From Lutibacter maritimus (GTDB lineage: Bacteria > Bacteroidota > Bacteroidia > Flavobacteriales > Flavobacteriaceae), in the NCBI RefSeq assembly GCF_900116115.1, contig NZ_FOZP01000007.1, forward strand, positions 1-64,000: a stretch of DNA of 64,000 nucleotides, given 5' to 3'. The notes under the pieces were generated by a model that saw nothing but the letters and a program-made list of their open reading frames with translations, searched no databases and was not told where the DNA came from. Shown here piece by piece: positions 1 through 8,006 of this stretch. How positions within the stretch are numbered: position 1 is the stretch's first letter; the number at the start of each line of letters is the position of its first letter. Position numbers and translations under genes: made by a program.

Positions 1-195
1 CCCTTTTTTTAACTCTAACAAACTTTTTTTGCCTTTTTTTTGAACTATTCCTTAATCCATAAACAAGACCCTTAAAACTAGTTACTTAAATGTGAAAATT
101 CTTTTTGAAAATATAACAAATGATTGTTTCAAAAAAAGGGGATTGCTAAGATAATAGATTATTTTGTATTACACAATAGCATTTCATACAATTTT

Positions 196-888
196 TTACT
201 TCTTTTTATTGACTATTGAAGATACATCTATTTCTTTTTTACTTAAATTTATATAGTCGTAATTAAGTTTTGATGGTTGTTCTTTTAAAATTCCGGCAAT
301 AAATGCTCTTTGTAAAATATCTTCAATTAAATAATCTTCTGGATTTTTTTCAGGATTATACTTATCTTTTAATGAAAGTTTAAACATACTTGCCGTTGTA
401 TTATACCAAAAAGCTTTCCAACCACTTCGTAAATCTTTTACAACATCAAAAGCAGTTTCTCCAGTTTGTCTATGAATTAACTTAATTAATATTCTTCCTT
501 CTGTTCTTGTTAACTTTTTTAATTGATCTGTAAATTCACCTTCCATATACTTTTGAACTCTTATAGTATATTCTCTTTTTTTACTTCTTGACTTTATACT
601 ATCTCTTCTTTGGTTTAATACCGTTAATCTTTCTGAAGCCAATTTTGCATAAGGATATGCTTTTAAAACCTTTTTTCTAAACCAATAATAATACTTTTGA
701 TCGTATGCTGTTTTAAATTTTACTTTTTTTAACAACATTATTTCATCTAATTCAATTAATAAGGTGTCGCCTTCAAAAACAATATATTGATCAGACAAAC
801 TAATAGAATCTGTTTTTTGCTGAGAAAATACATTTATACCTATAAATAGTAATAAAAAGGTAAGTGTAATATGTAAATATTTTTTCAT
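196..888 (-). CDS. DUF4294 secreted protein
   Basis: The 230-residue product begins with a clear signal peptide (hydrophobic LTFLLLFIGINVFS, then Q) and continues as a basic, lysine-rich soluble domain with a YYYWFRKKVLKAYPYA segment near residue 70. This is the arrangement of the DUF4294 family, found almost only in Bacteroidota and of unknown function. It is transcribed away from the M42 peptidase gene, and a good TTG-N20-TAATTTTG promoter lies about 27 bases upstream of its start. Export to the periplasm is inferred from the signal peptide. No catalytic motif is visible. Confidence 0.85.
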   Translation of the reverse strand: MKKYLHITLTFLLLFIGINVFSQQKTDSISLSDQYIVFEGDTLLIELDEIMLLKKVKFKTAYDQKYYYWFRKKVLKAYPYAKLASERLTVLNQRRDSIKSRSKKREYTIRVQKYMEGEFTDQLKKLTRTEGRILIKLIHRQTGETAFDVVKDLRSGWKAFWYNTTASMFKLSLKDKYNPEKNPEDYLIEDILQRAFIAGILKEQPSKLNYDYINLSKKEIDVSSIVNKKK

Positions 889-914
889 AAATAATAATCA
901 ATCAAAAAGAGCGC

Positions 915-945
915 CAAAATTACATAATTCAAATTGCTATTTCAA
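915..945 (-). promoter_or_regulatory. Promoter for the DUF4294 gene
   Basis: On the minus strand TTG (945-943) is followed after 20 bases by TAATTTTG (922-915), a perfect match to the Bacteroidota sigma-A consensus. The predicted transcript would have a leader of about 20 bases. Confidence 0.6.
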
Positions 946-1039
946 AAATTGTTTTGCTTATTTAAAACGTAAAAGAAATGGTAAAATTTTATGGGTAGAT
1001 AACATTTTACTATCTTCGTTTTTCAATAATATAATATAT

Positions 1040-2125
1040 ATGAGTAAAAAAATTTTAAATAAAAAATCGATTGATTTTTTAGAAAAGTATTTAAACAACG
1101 CTTCTCCTACTGGATATGAAAGTGAAGGTCAAAAAATATGGATGGAGTATATAAAGCCATATGTTGATACGTTTATTACAGATAATTATGGAACTGCGGT
1201 TGGAGTTATTAACCCAGATGCTGAATTTAAAGTTGTAATTGAAGGACATGCCGATGAAATATCTTGGTACGTAAACTATATAACTCCTGAGGGATTAATA
1301 TATGTTATTAGAAATGGAGGAAGTGATCATCAAATTGCACCATCAAAAATTGTAAATATTCATACTAAAAAAGGAATTATTAAAGGTGTTTTTGGCTGGC
1401 CTGCCATTCATACTCGAATTGGAGGAAAAGAAGAAGCTCCTGCTTTAGACAATATTTTTATTGATGTTGGTTGTAAAAAGAAAGAAGAAGTTGAAGCCTT
1501 GGGTGTTCATGTGGGTTGTGTTATAACATATCCTGATGAATTTTTTATTTTAAACAAAAATAATTTTGTTTGCAGAGCGCTTGATAACAGAATGGGTGGT
1601 TTTATGATTGCTGAAGTTGCTCGTTTATTAAAAGAGAATAAAAAAGAATTACCTTTTGGATTGTACATCACAAATTCTGTTCAAGAGGAAATTGGTTTAA
1701 GAGGTGCTGAAATGATTACTCAAACAATTAAACCAAATGTGGCAATCGTTACAGATGTTTGTCATGACACCACAACTCCAATGATTGATAAAAAGAAAGA
1801 AGGTGAAACAATTTCAGGAAACGGTCCCGTTATTAGCTATGCTCCTGCTGTTCAAAATAATTTAAGAGAATTAATTATTGATACAGCTGAGGCAAATAAA
1901 ATACCTTTCCAAAGAATGGCTTCGTCTAAATCAACTGGAACAGACACCGATGCTTTTGCATATAGTAATGGCGGTGTTCCTTCAGCATTAATTAGCTTGG
2001 CTTTACGCTATATGCATACTACTGTTGAAATGGTACATAAAGATGATGTTGAAAACGTGATTAAATTAATTTACGAAACGCTTTTAAAAATTAATCCAAA
2101 AGAAGGATTTAGCTATTTTAAATAA
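1040..2125 (+). CDS. M42 family metallopeptidase (aminopeptidase)
   Basis: This 361-residue cytoplasmic protein has the full set of M42/glutamyl-aminopeptidase metal ligands: GHADEISW near residue 70 (His and Asp), ALDNRMGG near residue 180 (bridging Asp), QEEIGLRG near residue 215 (catalytic Glu and ligand Glu), DVCHD near residue 240 and HTTVEMVHKDD near residue 328. The family forms large tetrahedral complexes that remove N-terminal residues from peptides with two Zn or Co ions. Length is normal for the family. It is followed by a strong hairpin terminator, so it is probably monocistronic. Substrate preference cannot be read from the sequence. Confidence 0.93.
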   Translation: MSKKILNKKSIDFLEKYLNNASPTGYESEGQKIWMEYIKPYVDTFITDNYGTAVGVINPDAEFKVVIEGHADEISWYVNYITPEGLIYVIRNGGSDHQIAPSKIVNIHTKKGIIKGVFGWPAIHTRIGGKEEAPALDNIFIDVGCKKKEEVEALGVHVGCVITYPDEFFILNKNNFVCRALDNRMGGFMIAEVARLLKENKKELPFGLYITNSVQEEIGLRGAEMITQTIKPNVAIVTDVCHDTTTPMIDKKKEGETISGNGPVISYAPAVQNNLRELIIDTAEANKIPFQRMASSKSTGTDTDAFAYSNGGVPSALISLALRYMHTTVEMVHKDDVENVIKLIYETLLKINPKEGFSYFK

Positions 2126-2131
2126 TATACT

Positions 2132-2155
2132 AAGACAGCTTCGGCTGTCTTTTTA
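2132..2155 (+). terminator. Rho-independent terminator after the M42 gene
   Basis: AAGACAGC and GCTGTCTT form an 8-bp stem around a TTCG tetraloop, followed by a T-rich run. It sits 7 bases after the M42 stop codon and ends 10 bases before the NUDIX start. Confidence 0.9.
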
Positions 2156-2164
2156 TTTAACAAT

Positions 2165-2704
2165 ATGGATGAATATATAGACATATTAAATGATAACGGG
2201 GAAATTTCTGGAAAAACTTGCCTAAAATCTGAAGCACATAAAAAAGGTTTATTTCACCAAAGTGTACATATTTGGATTGTAGATTATGAAAAAAATGTGC
2301 TCATTCAAAAAAGAGCTGCTTCTAAAGATGTGTTCCCTAACTTGTGGGATGTTTCAGTTGCTGGGCATATATCTGCAGGAGAACAACCTGAAATTTCAGC
2401 CATTAGAGAAATTGAAGAAGAAATTGGCTTATCCGTTTCAAAAGATGAACTGCAATATATAGGAACTTCAAAAAAGAAAATAATTCATAAAATTGATTTA
2501 ATTGATAATGAATTACACCATATATATATATGTAGGATTAATTTTAATTTTGATACTTTAAGAATTCAAAGAGAAGAAGTTTCAGAAATTAAAACCATTG
2601 AACTTTCCAATCTCATTAAAGAAGTTTTAAATGAAAAAAATTGTTTTGTACCTCACGGAAAAGATTATTATACTTTTGTTTTTAATGAACTAAAAATGCT
2701 TTAA
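2165..2704 (+). CDS. NUDIX hydrolase (YfcD/IDI-like)
   Basis: The 179-residue protein carries an exact Nudix box, GX5EX7REUXEEXGU, at about residues 76-98 (GHISAG-E...REIEEEIGL), which binds Mg2+ and positions a diphosphate substrate for hydrolysis. The N-terminal part (DEYIDILNDNGEISG...HKKGLFHQSVHIWI) resembles the YfcD and isopentenyl-diphosphate-isomerase-like subgroup. The isomerase catalytic Cys context is not evident, so hydrolase is the safer call. It begins just after the M42 terminator and is 16 bases from the next ORF, so it may be co-transcribed with the DUF294 gene that follows. Confidence 0.88.
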   Translation: MDEYIDILNDNGEISGKTCLKSEAHKKGLFHQSVHIWIVDYEKNVLIQKRAASKDVFPNLWDVSVAGHISAGEQPEISAIREIEEEIGLSVSKDELQYIGTSKKKIIHKIDLIDNELHHIYICRINFNFDTLRIQREEVSEIKTIELSNLIKEVLNEKNCFVPHGKDYYTFVFNELKML

Positions 2705-2720
2705 AAAATTAAATTATTTT

Positions 2721-4637
2721 ATGAAGAATACCATTGCCGAACGCATTTTCGATTTTTTAAAAGATTATCCACCTTTTAATTTAATTTCAAAAGAAACTTT
2801 ATTGGAAGTTTCCAAAAGAATAGAAATTCAATATTTTGAAAAAGATCAAATTATTTTCAACCAAAATGACACACCACATGAACATTTTTACATTATATAT
2901 GAAGGTGCCGTTAGGTTATATAGATTTATAGATAATGAAAAACATAATTTAGATATTTGCGACGAAGGTGATTTATTTGGATTGCGACCACTAATAATGC
3001 AAGAAAATTATTTAATGGGTGCAGCCGCTAACGAAGAAACAATTTTATATGGTATTCCTATTAGCCTATTTAACGGCATTATTTTAAATTATCCAAAAGT
3101 AAGTCAATTTTTAATTGCCAGTTTTGCCACAAATACACGCGATCCTTTTTCCGATAAACATAAAGGAAAATTATTTGCTAATGTTTCTTCAATTCAAAAA
3201 ATTGAAAATAGTTTTGCCGAAACACAATCAGCAAAATATAGTAAAAACCCAATTACATGTTCTATTGAAACTTCTATAAAAGAAGCATCAATGATAATGA
3301 CAAAACACATTATCAATTCAATAATAGTTGCAAAAGATTATATTCCTATTGGAATTATTACCGATAAAGACATTAGAACAAAAATTGGAACTGGAATATT
3401 TAGCATTTTTGATCCAGTTAGCAAAATTATGTCGAGCCCGGTGGTTACTTTTCCTGAAAAAATTACGGTGGCAGAAGCTCAAATTGCCTTGTTAAAACAC
3501 AAAGTATCTCATATTTGTATTACTAAAGATGGCACTGACAAATCTGAATTGGTTGGTATTTTAGCTGAACACGATTTAAATATTTTACAAACAAATAACC
3601 CAATGTTTTTGGTTCGTGAAATTAAATACGCACAAGATGCTGAAACGTTAAAACATATTAGAACCAAAGCTTCTGAACTTACAAAAGGGTATTTAGAACA
3701 AGAAATTCCTATTTATTTTATTACAAAAGTAATTACAGAAATTAACATTGCCATTACCAAACGAATTATTCGTTTAGCCATAAAAGAATTAGGTCAAGAT
3801 CCACCTGTTGCCTATGCTTGGCTTGCTATGGGTAGCCAAGGACGAAGTGAACAACTATTAATGACTGACCAAGATAATGCTTTGGTTTTTGAAAATGTTG
3901 ATGAAGATAGTTATCTTCAGGTAAAAGAATATTTCTTAAAATTTGCTACATTAATTACCCAAAAATTACACATTGTTGGTTTTGAATATTGTCCAGCAAA
4001 TATAATGGCAAGCAATCCAAAATGGTGTTTATCGTTAAAAGAATGGAAGGAACAATTTAAAGATTGGGTAAAACATCCTACTTCAGATAAAATATTACTA
4101 AGCATTATCTTTTTTGATTTTGAATATATTTTTGGAGATAAAGAATTGTACAATCAAATGTCTGAAAGTGTTTTTAAATACATTTCAAAAAAACAGACTT
4201 TTTTAGGCTTTTTAAGCAAAGCTACCCTAGACAATCCACCACCATTAGGATTTTTTAAGCAATTTTTAGTAGAGCAAGATGGCGAAAATAAAGATCATTT
4301 TGATATAAAAAGCAGAGCAATTAGACCATTGGTTGATGCTGCCAGAATTTTTTCATTACACCATAGCTTAAAAGTAAATAATACTATTGCGCGTTATGAA
4401 AAATTAATGGAAGTTGAATCTCAAAATAAAGATTTATTTGAATCTTGCGCTAATGCTTTTAAAATTTTGTTACAATTTAGAACCTTACAAGGGTTAACAA
4501 ATAACGATAGTGGAAAATTTGTTGACATTAATAACTTAAGCAAATCTGACAGATTAAAACTAAAAAGTTGTTTTAAACCTATCAAAAACATACAGGATTC
4601 ATTAAAATTACGTTTCAACGTTTCTCAAATTCCATAG
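2721..4637 (+). CDS. CNBD-CBS-DUF294 nucleotidyltransferase-like protein, copy 1
   Basis: The 638 residues are arranged as a cyclic-nucleotide-binding-type domain (about 10-130), two CBS motifs (about 165-290), a DUF294 nucleotidyltransferase domain and a C-terminal helical DUF294_C domain. The polymerase-beta-type signature GS-x10-DQD lies at residues 371-385, so the catalytic acidic pair is intact. In proteobacteria such proteins sit beside acs, actP and a DnaQ-like gene, as here, and are presumed to couple nucleotide or cNMP sensing to acetate metabolism. The biochemical reaction is unknown. A paralogue starting with an almost identical N-terminus (MKNTIAERIFDFLK) follows at 5371. Stop and next start are 2 bases apart. 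Confidence 0.88.
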   Translation: MKNTIAERIFDFLKDYPPFNLISKETLLEVSKRIEIQYFEKDQIIFNQNDTPHEHFYIIYEGAVRLYRFIDNEKHNLDICDEGDLFGLRPLIMQENYLMGAAANEETILYGIPISLFNGIILNYPKVSQFLIASFATNTRDPFSDKHKGKLFANVSSIQKIENSFAETQSAKYSKNPITCSIETSIKEASMIMTKHIINSIIVAKDYIPIGIITDKDIRTKIGTGIFSIFDPVSKIMSSPVVTFPEKITVAEAQIALLKHKVSHICITKDGTDKSELVGILAEHDLNILQTNNPMFLVREIKYAQDAETLKHIRTKASELTKGYLEQEIPIYFITKVITEINIAITKRIIRLAIKELGQDPPVAYAWLAMGSQGRSEQLLMTDQDNALVFENVDEDSYLQVKEYFLKFATLITQKLHIVGFEYCPANIMASNPKWCLSLKEWKEQFKDWVKHPTSDKILLSIIFFDFEYIFGDKELYNQMSESVFKYISKKQTFLGFLSKATLDNPPPLGFFKQFLVEQDGENKDHFDIKSRAIRPLVDAARIFSLHHSLKVNNTIARYEKLMEVESQNKDLFESCANAFKILLQFRTLQGLTNNDSGKFVDINNLSKSDRLKLKSCFKPIKNIQDSLKLRFNVSQIP

Positions 4638-4639
4638 TT

Positions 4640-5308
4640 ATGTTTAACCTTTTTAAGAAAAAGAAATACCCATCGTATTGGCAAAAACATATTGATGCCG
4701 TAAAAAATAGCAGAAACTATTCAAATTATGAAAGCATTCGATTTGTATGCTTAGATACTGAAACCACAGGGTTTGATTATGAAAATGATCGTATTTTATG
4801 CATTGGTGCTGTTGCAATAAAAAATAATAAAATTTTAGTTTCCGACTCTTTTGAAGTGTATATGCAACAAGAAGTATTTAATAAAGAAACTGTAAAAATT
4901 CACGGAATTAGAAGAAACGGTACCGAAAAAAAAGTGAGTGAAGAAGAAGCAATCATTCAATTTTTAGAATATTTAGATGATGCCGTAATTATTGCACATC
5001 ATACAAAATTTGACCTTACTATGATTAACAATGCATTAAAACGACTAAATATTGGACCAATAAAATCTAAACAATTAGATACCAATTATATACATAAAAA
5101 AATAGCAATAACAAATAAGTTTAAAAAGCTATATAGTTTAGATGAATTGTGTGAAATTTACAATATAAAAATGCACGATAGACACACAGCATTAGGCGAT
5201 GCTTTATTAACAGCATACGTATTTTTGAAATTAACTTATAAATACAAAAAAAATAACGTACTTAATTTAACCAACTTAATAAACACAAACTACTATTTAA
5301 ACAAATAA
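4640..5308 (+). CDS. DnaQ-like 3'-5' exonuclease, copy 1
   Basis: This 222-residue protein has all DEDDh exonuclease motifs: Exo I LDTETTGF (about residue 35), Exo II around AHHTKFDLTMIN (about residue 118) and Exo III HDRHTALGDALLT (about residue 173). There is a short N-terminal extension (FKKKKYPSYW) and no polymerase-III-binding tail, so it is more likely an accessory DnaQ relative than the replicative epsilon subunit. It starts 2 bases after the DUF294-type gene and is translationally linked to it. The same pair is repeated at 5371-7940. Confidence 0.88.
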   Translation: MFNLFKKKKYPSYWQKHIDAVKNSRNYSNYESIRFVCLDTETTGFDYENDRILCIGAVAIKNNKILVSDSFEVYMQQEVFNKETVKIHGIRRNGTEKKVSEEEAIIQFLEYLDDAVIIAHHTKFDLTMINNALKRLNIGPIKSKQLDTNYIHKKIAITNKFKKLYSLDELCEIYNIKMHDRHTALGDALLTAYVFLKLTYKYKKNNVLNLTNLINTNYYLNK

Positions 5309-5370
5309 AATAGCTTTTTTTACTATTGTAAATTTTGTAACTTTAAAGTTTATACATGCTTTAATAGATT

Positions 5371-7278
5371 ATGAAAAACACTATTGCTGAACGCATTTTC
5401 GATTTTTTAAAAAACTTCCCTCCTTTTGATATTTTAGAAAAAGAACAACTATTAGAAATTGCCAGTAATGTTAAAGTAACATACGTTGAAAAAGACACCT
5501 TTGTATTTAAACAAGATGAACTACCGCATCAAAATTTTTATATTGTAAAAGACGGCGCTATTGGTTTATATAGAACAATGGAATCTGACACTATTTTAAT
5601 TGACATTTGTGATGAAGGTGATATTTTTGGTTTGCGACCACTTATTCAAAATGATCATTATTTAATGAGCGCAAAAGCCAATGAGGAATCCATTTTATAC
5701 GCTATTTCTGTTGAAATTTTAAAAGAAATTATAAAAACAAATCAAAAAGCTAACAAATATATTATTGCTAGTTTTTCATCAAACATAAAAACACCATACG
5801 CCAAAACTAATTCAGGAAATTTATTCGCCAATATTGATACAGATACAACTTTTTCAGAAGTTCAAACAGCGCAATACAGTAAAAATCCTATTACTTGTAC
5901 AAAACATTCAACCATAAAAGAAGCTGCATTAATAATGAGCGACAAAAAAGTGGGCTCAATTTTAATTGTTGAAGACAAAAAACCAATTGGAATTATTACC
6001 GACAAAGATTTACGATTGAAAATTGCCACAGGATTATTATCAATTGACAAAAATGTGAGTGAAATTATGTCGTTTCCAGTAATTACTTTTCCTGAAAAAA
6101 TTACCATTGCTGAAGCTCAAATTGCCATGATAAAACATAAAATCACACATTTATGTATTACAAAAGATGGCTCGCCAAATTCAGAATTAGTTGGTATTTT
6201 ATCGGAACATGATATTGTTGTGCTGCACGGAAATAATCCGTCCGTATTAATTAAAGAGCTAAAACGCGCAAAAAATGTTGAAACTTTAAAATATGTTAGA
6301 GAAAAATCATCCAATTTATTAAAAGGCTACATTGAACAGAACATTCCAATTACATTTATTTCAAAAATAATTGCTGAAATAACCGATGCTATAACTATAA
6401 AAGCTATTGAACTTTCTATTTTAGAAATGGAAACCGAACCGCCTGTAAAATTTAGTTGGCTAGCTTTAGGAAGTCAAGGCAGAAAAGAGCAACTGCTAAT
6501 TACGGATCAAGACAATGCATTAATTTTTGAAGATGTTTCACAAGAAAATTATGAGAATGTGAAAACCTATTTTTTAAAACTTTCAAAAAAAATTACTTCA
6601 AAATTGAATAGTGTTGGTTATAAATTTTGCCCAGCCGATATGATGGCAAGTAATCCAAAATGGTGTTTATCACTTTCTGAATGGAAACAACAATTTAATA
6701 ACTGGATTACCAAACCAACGGAAGATGCCATAATGCTATGCACTATTTTTTTTGATTTTAACTTTGTGTTTGGTGATAAAGAATTGGTAACAAAACTTTC
6801 AAAAAGTATTTTTAAATCTATTAATTCTTTTGAAATATTTTTAAATTTTTTAGGAAGAAATGCGTTAAAAAATCCACCACCACTAGGTTTTTTTAGACAA
6901 TTTTTAATGGAACATGATGGAAATCACAAAGATCAATTCGATTTAAAAAGCAGGGCATTAATGCCTTTAATTGATGCTGCGCGTTTAATAATATTATCAC
7001 ACAACATAAAAGATAAAAACAATACTATTTCAAGGTTTAACAAACTGGCAAAAATTGAGCCTCAAAATCAAGATTTATATCTTTCTTGTGCAGATTCCTT
7101 TAAAATTTTATTGCATTACAGAACGGAACAAGGTTTAAAAAATAATGATTCTGGAAGGTATATTAATTTAAATACACTTACTAAATCGGAAAAATTAAAA
7201 TTAAAAGGATGCTTTAAGCCTATAAAAGACATTCAAGATTTATTAAATATTCGTTATAATTTAGCTCAAATGATGTGA
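5371..7278 (+). CDS. CNBD-CBS-DUF294 nucleotidyltransferase-like protein, copy 2
   Basis: This 635-residue paralogue of the 2721-4637 product has the same order: CNBD (10-130), CBS pair (about 160-285), nucleotidyltransferase core with LGSQGRKEQLLITDQD intact, and DUF294_C. The two copies differ widely in the linker regions, so the duplication is old and not an assembly artefact. Its last four bases overlap the next gene (GTGA), which indicates translational coupling. Function is inferred as in copy 1; whether the two have split ligand specificities is unknown. Confidence 0.88.
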   Translation: MKNTIAERIFDFLKNFPPFDILEKEQLLEIASNVKVTYVEKDTFVFKQDELPHQNFYIVKDGAIGLYRTMESDTILIDICDEGDIFGLRPLIQNDHYLMSAKANEESILYAISVEILKEIIKTNQKANKYIIASFSSNIKTPYAKTNSGNLFANIDTDTTFSEVQTAQYSKNPITCTKHSTIKEAALIMSDKKVGSILIVEDKKPIGIITDKDLRLKIATGLLSIDKNVSEIMSFPVITFPEKITIAEAQIAMIKHKITHLCITKDGSPNSELVGILSEHDIVVLHGNNPSVLIKELKRAKNVETLKYVREKSSNLLKGYIEQNIPITFISKIIAEITDAITIKAIELSILEMETEPPVKFSWLALGSQGRKEQLLITDQDNALIFEDVSQENYENVKTYFLKLSKKITSKLNSVGYKFCPADMMASNPKWCLSLSEWKQQFNNWITKPTEDAIMLCTIFFDFNFVFGDKELVTKLSKSIFKSINSFEIFLNFLGRNALKNPPPLGFFRQFLMEHDGNHKDQFDLKSRALMPLIDAARLIILSHNIKDKNNTISRFNKLAKIEPQNQDLYLSCADSFKILLHYRTEQGLKNNDSGRYINLNTLTKSEKLKLKGCFKPIKDIQDLLNIRYNLAQMM

Positions 7279-7940
7279 TTTTTAATTGGTTTACATATAG
7301 AAAGTATCCCGATTTTTGGAAAAACTATCTAAAAAGTTTTAAGCAAAAACAACCCAAATCTATTGAAGAAACACGGTTTGTAGTTTTTGATACCGAAACA
7401 ACTGGATTAAGCATAACAACTGATAGAATTCTTTCAATTGGAGCAATAAGTATTGCTAAAAATAGTATTGATGTCGCAGACAGTATAGAGATTTATTTAA
7501 AACAAGATGAATTTAATACCGAAACTGTAGAAATTCATGGAATTTTAAAAGATGGAAATCTTAAAAAAATTACTGAAAATGAAGCAATTAAACAATTTAT
7601 TGAATTTTTAGGAAATGCAGTTTTGGTAGCACATCATACAGCTTTTGATATTGAAATGATAAATGCAGCATTAAAAAGAATGAAGCTTCCAAAATTAAAA
7701 AACAAAACAATTGATACTGGAATTTTATATAAAAAGTTAGCAAATAAAAAGGATAAACTTTATAATTTAGATGTGTTGTGTGATGAGTTTACTATTCCAA
7801 AACACGACCGTCACACAGCCTCTGGTGATGCTTTTATAACTGCACTACTATTTTTAAAAATTATTTCAAAACTAAAAAAAGAACGTACAGTTCATTATTC
7901 AGATTTGTTTAGAACTTCAAACAATAAAGGTTTGATTTAG
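7275..7940 (+). CDS. DnaQ-like 3'-5' exonuclease, copy 2
   Basis: This 221-residue DEDDh exonuclease has FDTETTGL (Exo I), AHHTAFDIEMIN (Exo II) and HDRHTASGDAFIT (Exo III). The start is a GTG at 7275 that overlaps the stop codon of copy 2 of the DUF294 gene. This start is favoured because the encoded N-terminus (IFNWFTYRKYPDFW) aligns with that of the first exonuclease (FNLFKKKKYPSYW). It closes the duplicated two-gene module and ends at a bidirectional terminator facing the acyl-CoA synthetase gene. Confidence 0.87.
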   Translation: MIFNWFTYRKYPDFWKNYLKSFKQKQPKSIEETRFVVFDTETTGLSITTDRILSIGAISIAKNSIDVADSIEIYLKQDEFNTETVEIHGILKDGNLKKITENEAIKQFIEFLGNAVLVAHHTAFDIEMINAALKRMKLPKLKNKTIDTGILYKKLANKKDKLYNLDVLCDEFTIPKHDRHTASGDAFITALLFLKIISKLKKERTVHYSDLFRTSNNKGLI

Positions 7941-7954
7941 TAGATTTAAAGTAG

Positions 7955-7984
7955 AAAACCGTTTACAAAATTGTAAACGGTTTT
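7955..7984. terminator. Bidirectional terminator
   Basis: A perfect 12-bp stem (AAAACCGTTTAC / GTAAACGGTTTT) with a 6-base loop separates the convergent exonuclease and acyl-CoA synthetase genes. It has A and T runs on opposite sides, so it can serve both directions. Confidence 0.88.
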
Positions 7985-8006
7985 ATCATAAAATAAAATC
8001 ATTAAT

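Noticed and set aside
4640-5308. DNA polymerase III epsilon subunit (dnaQ)
   Set aside because: No alpha-subunit-binding tail, and two copies lie in an acetate locus. An accessory exonuclease fits better.
2721-7940. Long direct repeat that might be an assembly duplication
   Set aside because: The two modules differ throughout at codon and amino-acid level and in length (638 and 635, 222 and 221 residues), so they are diverged paralogues.
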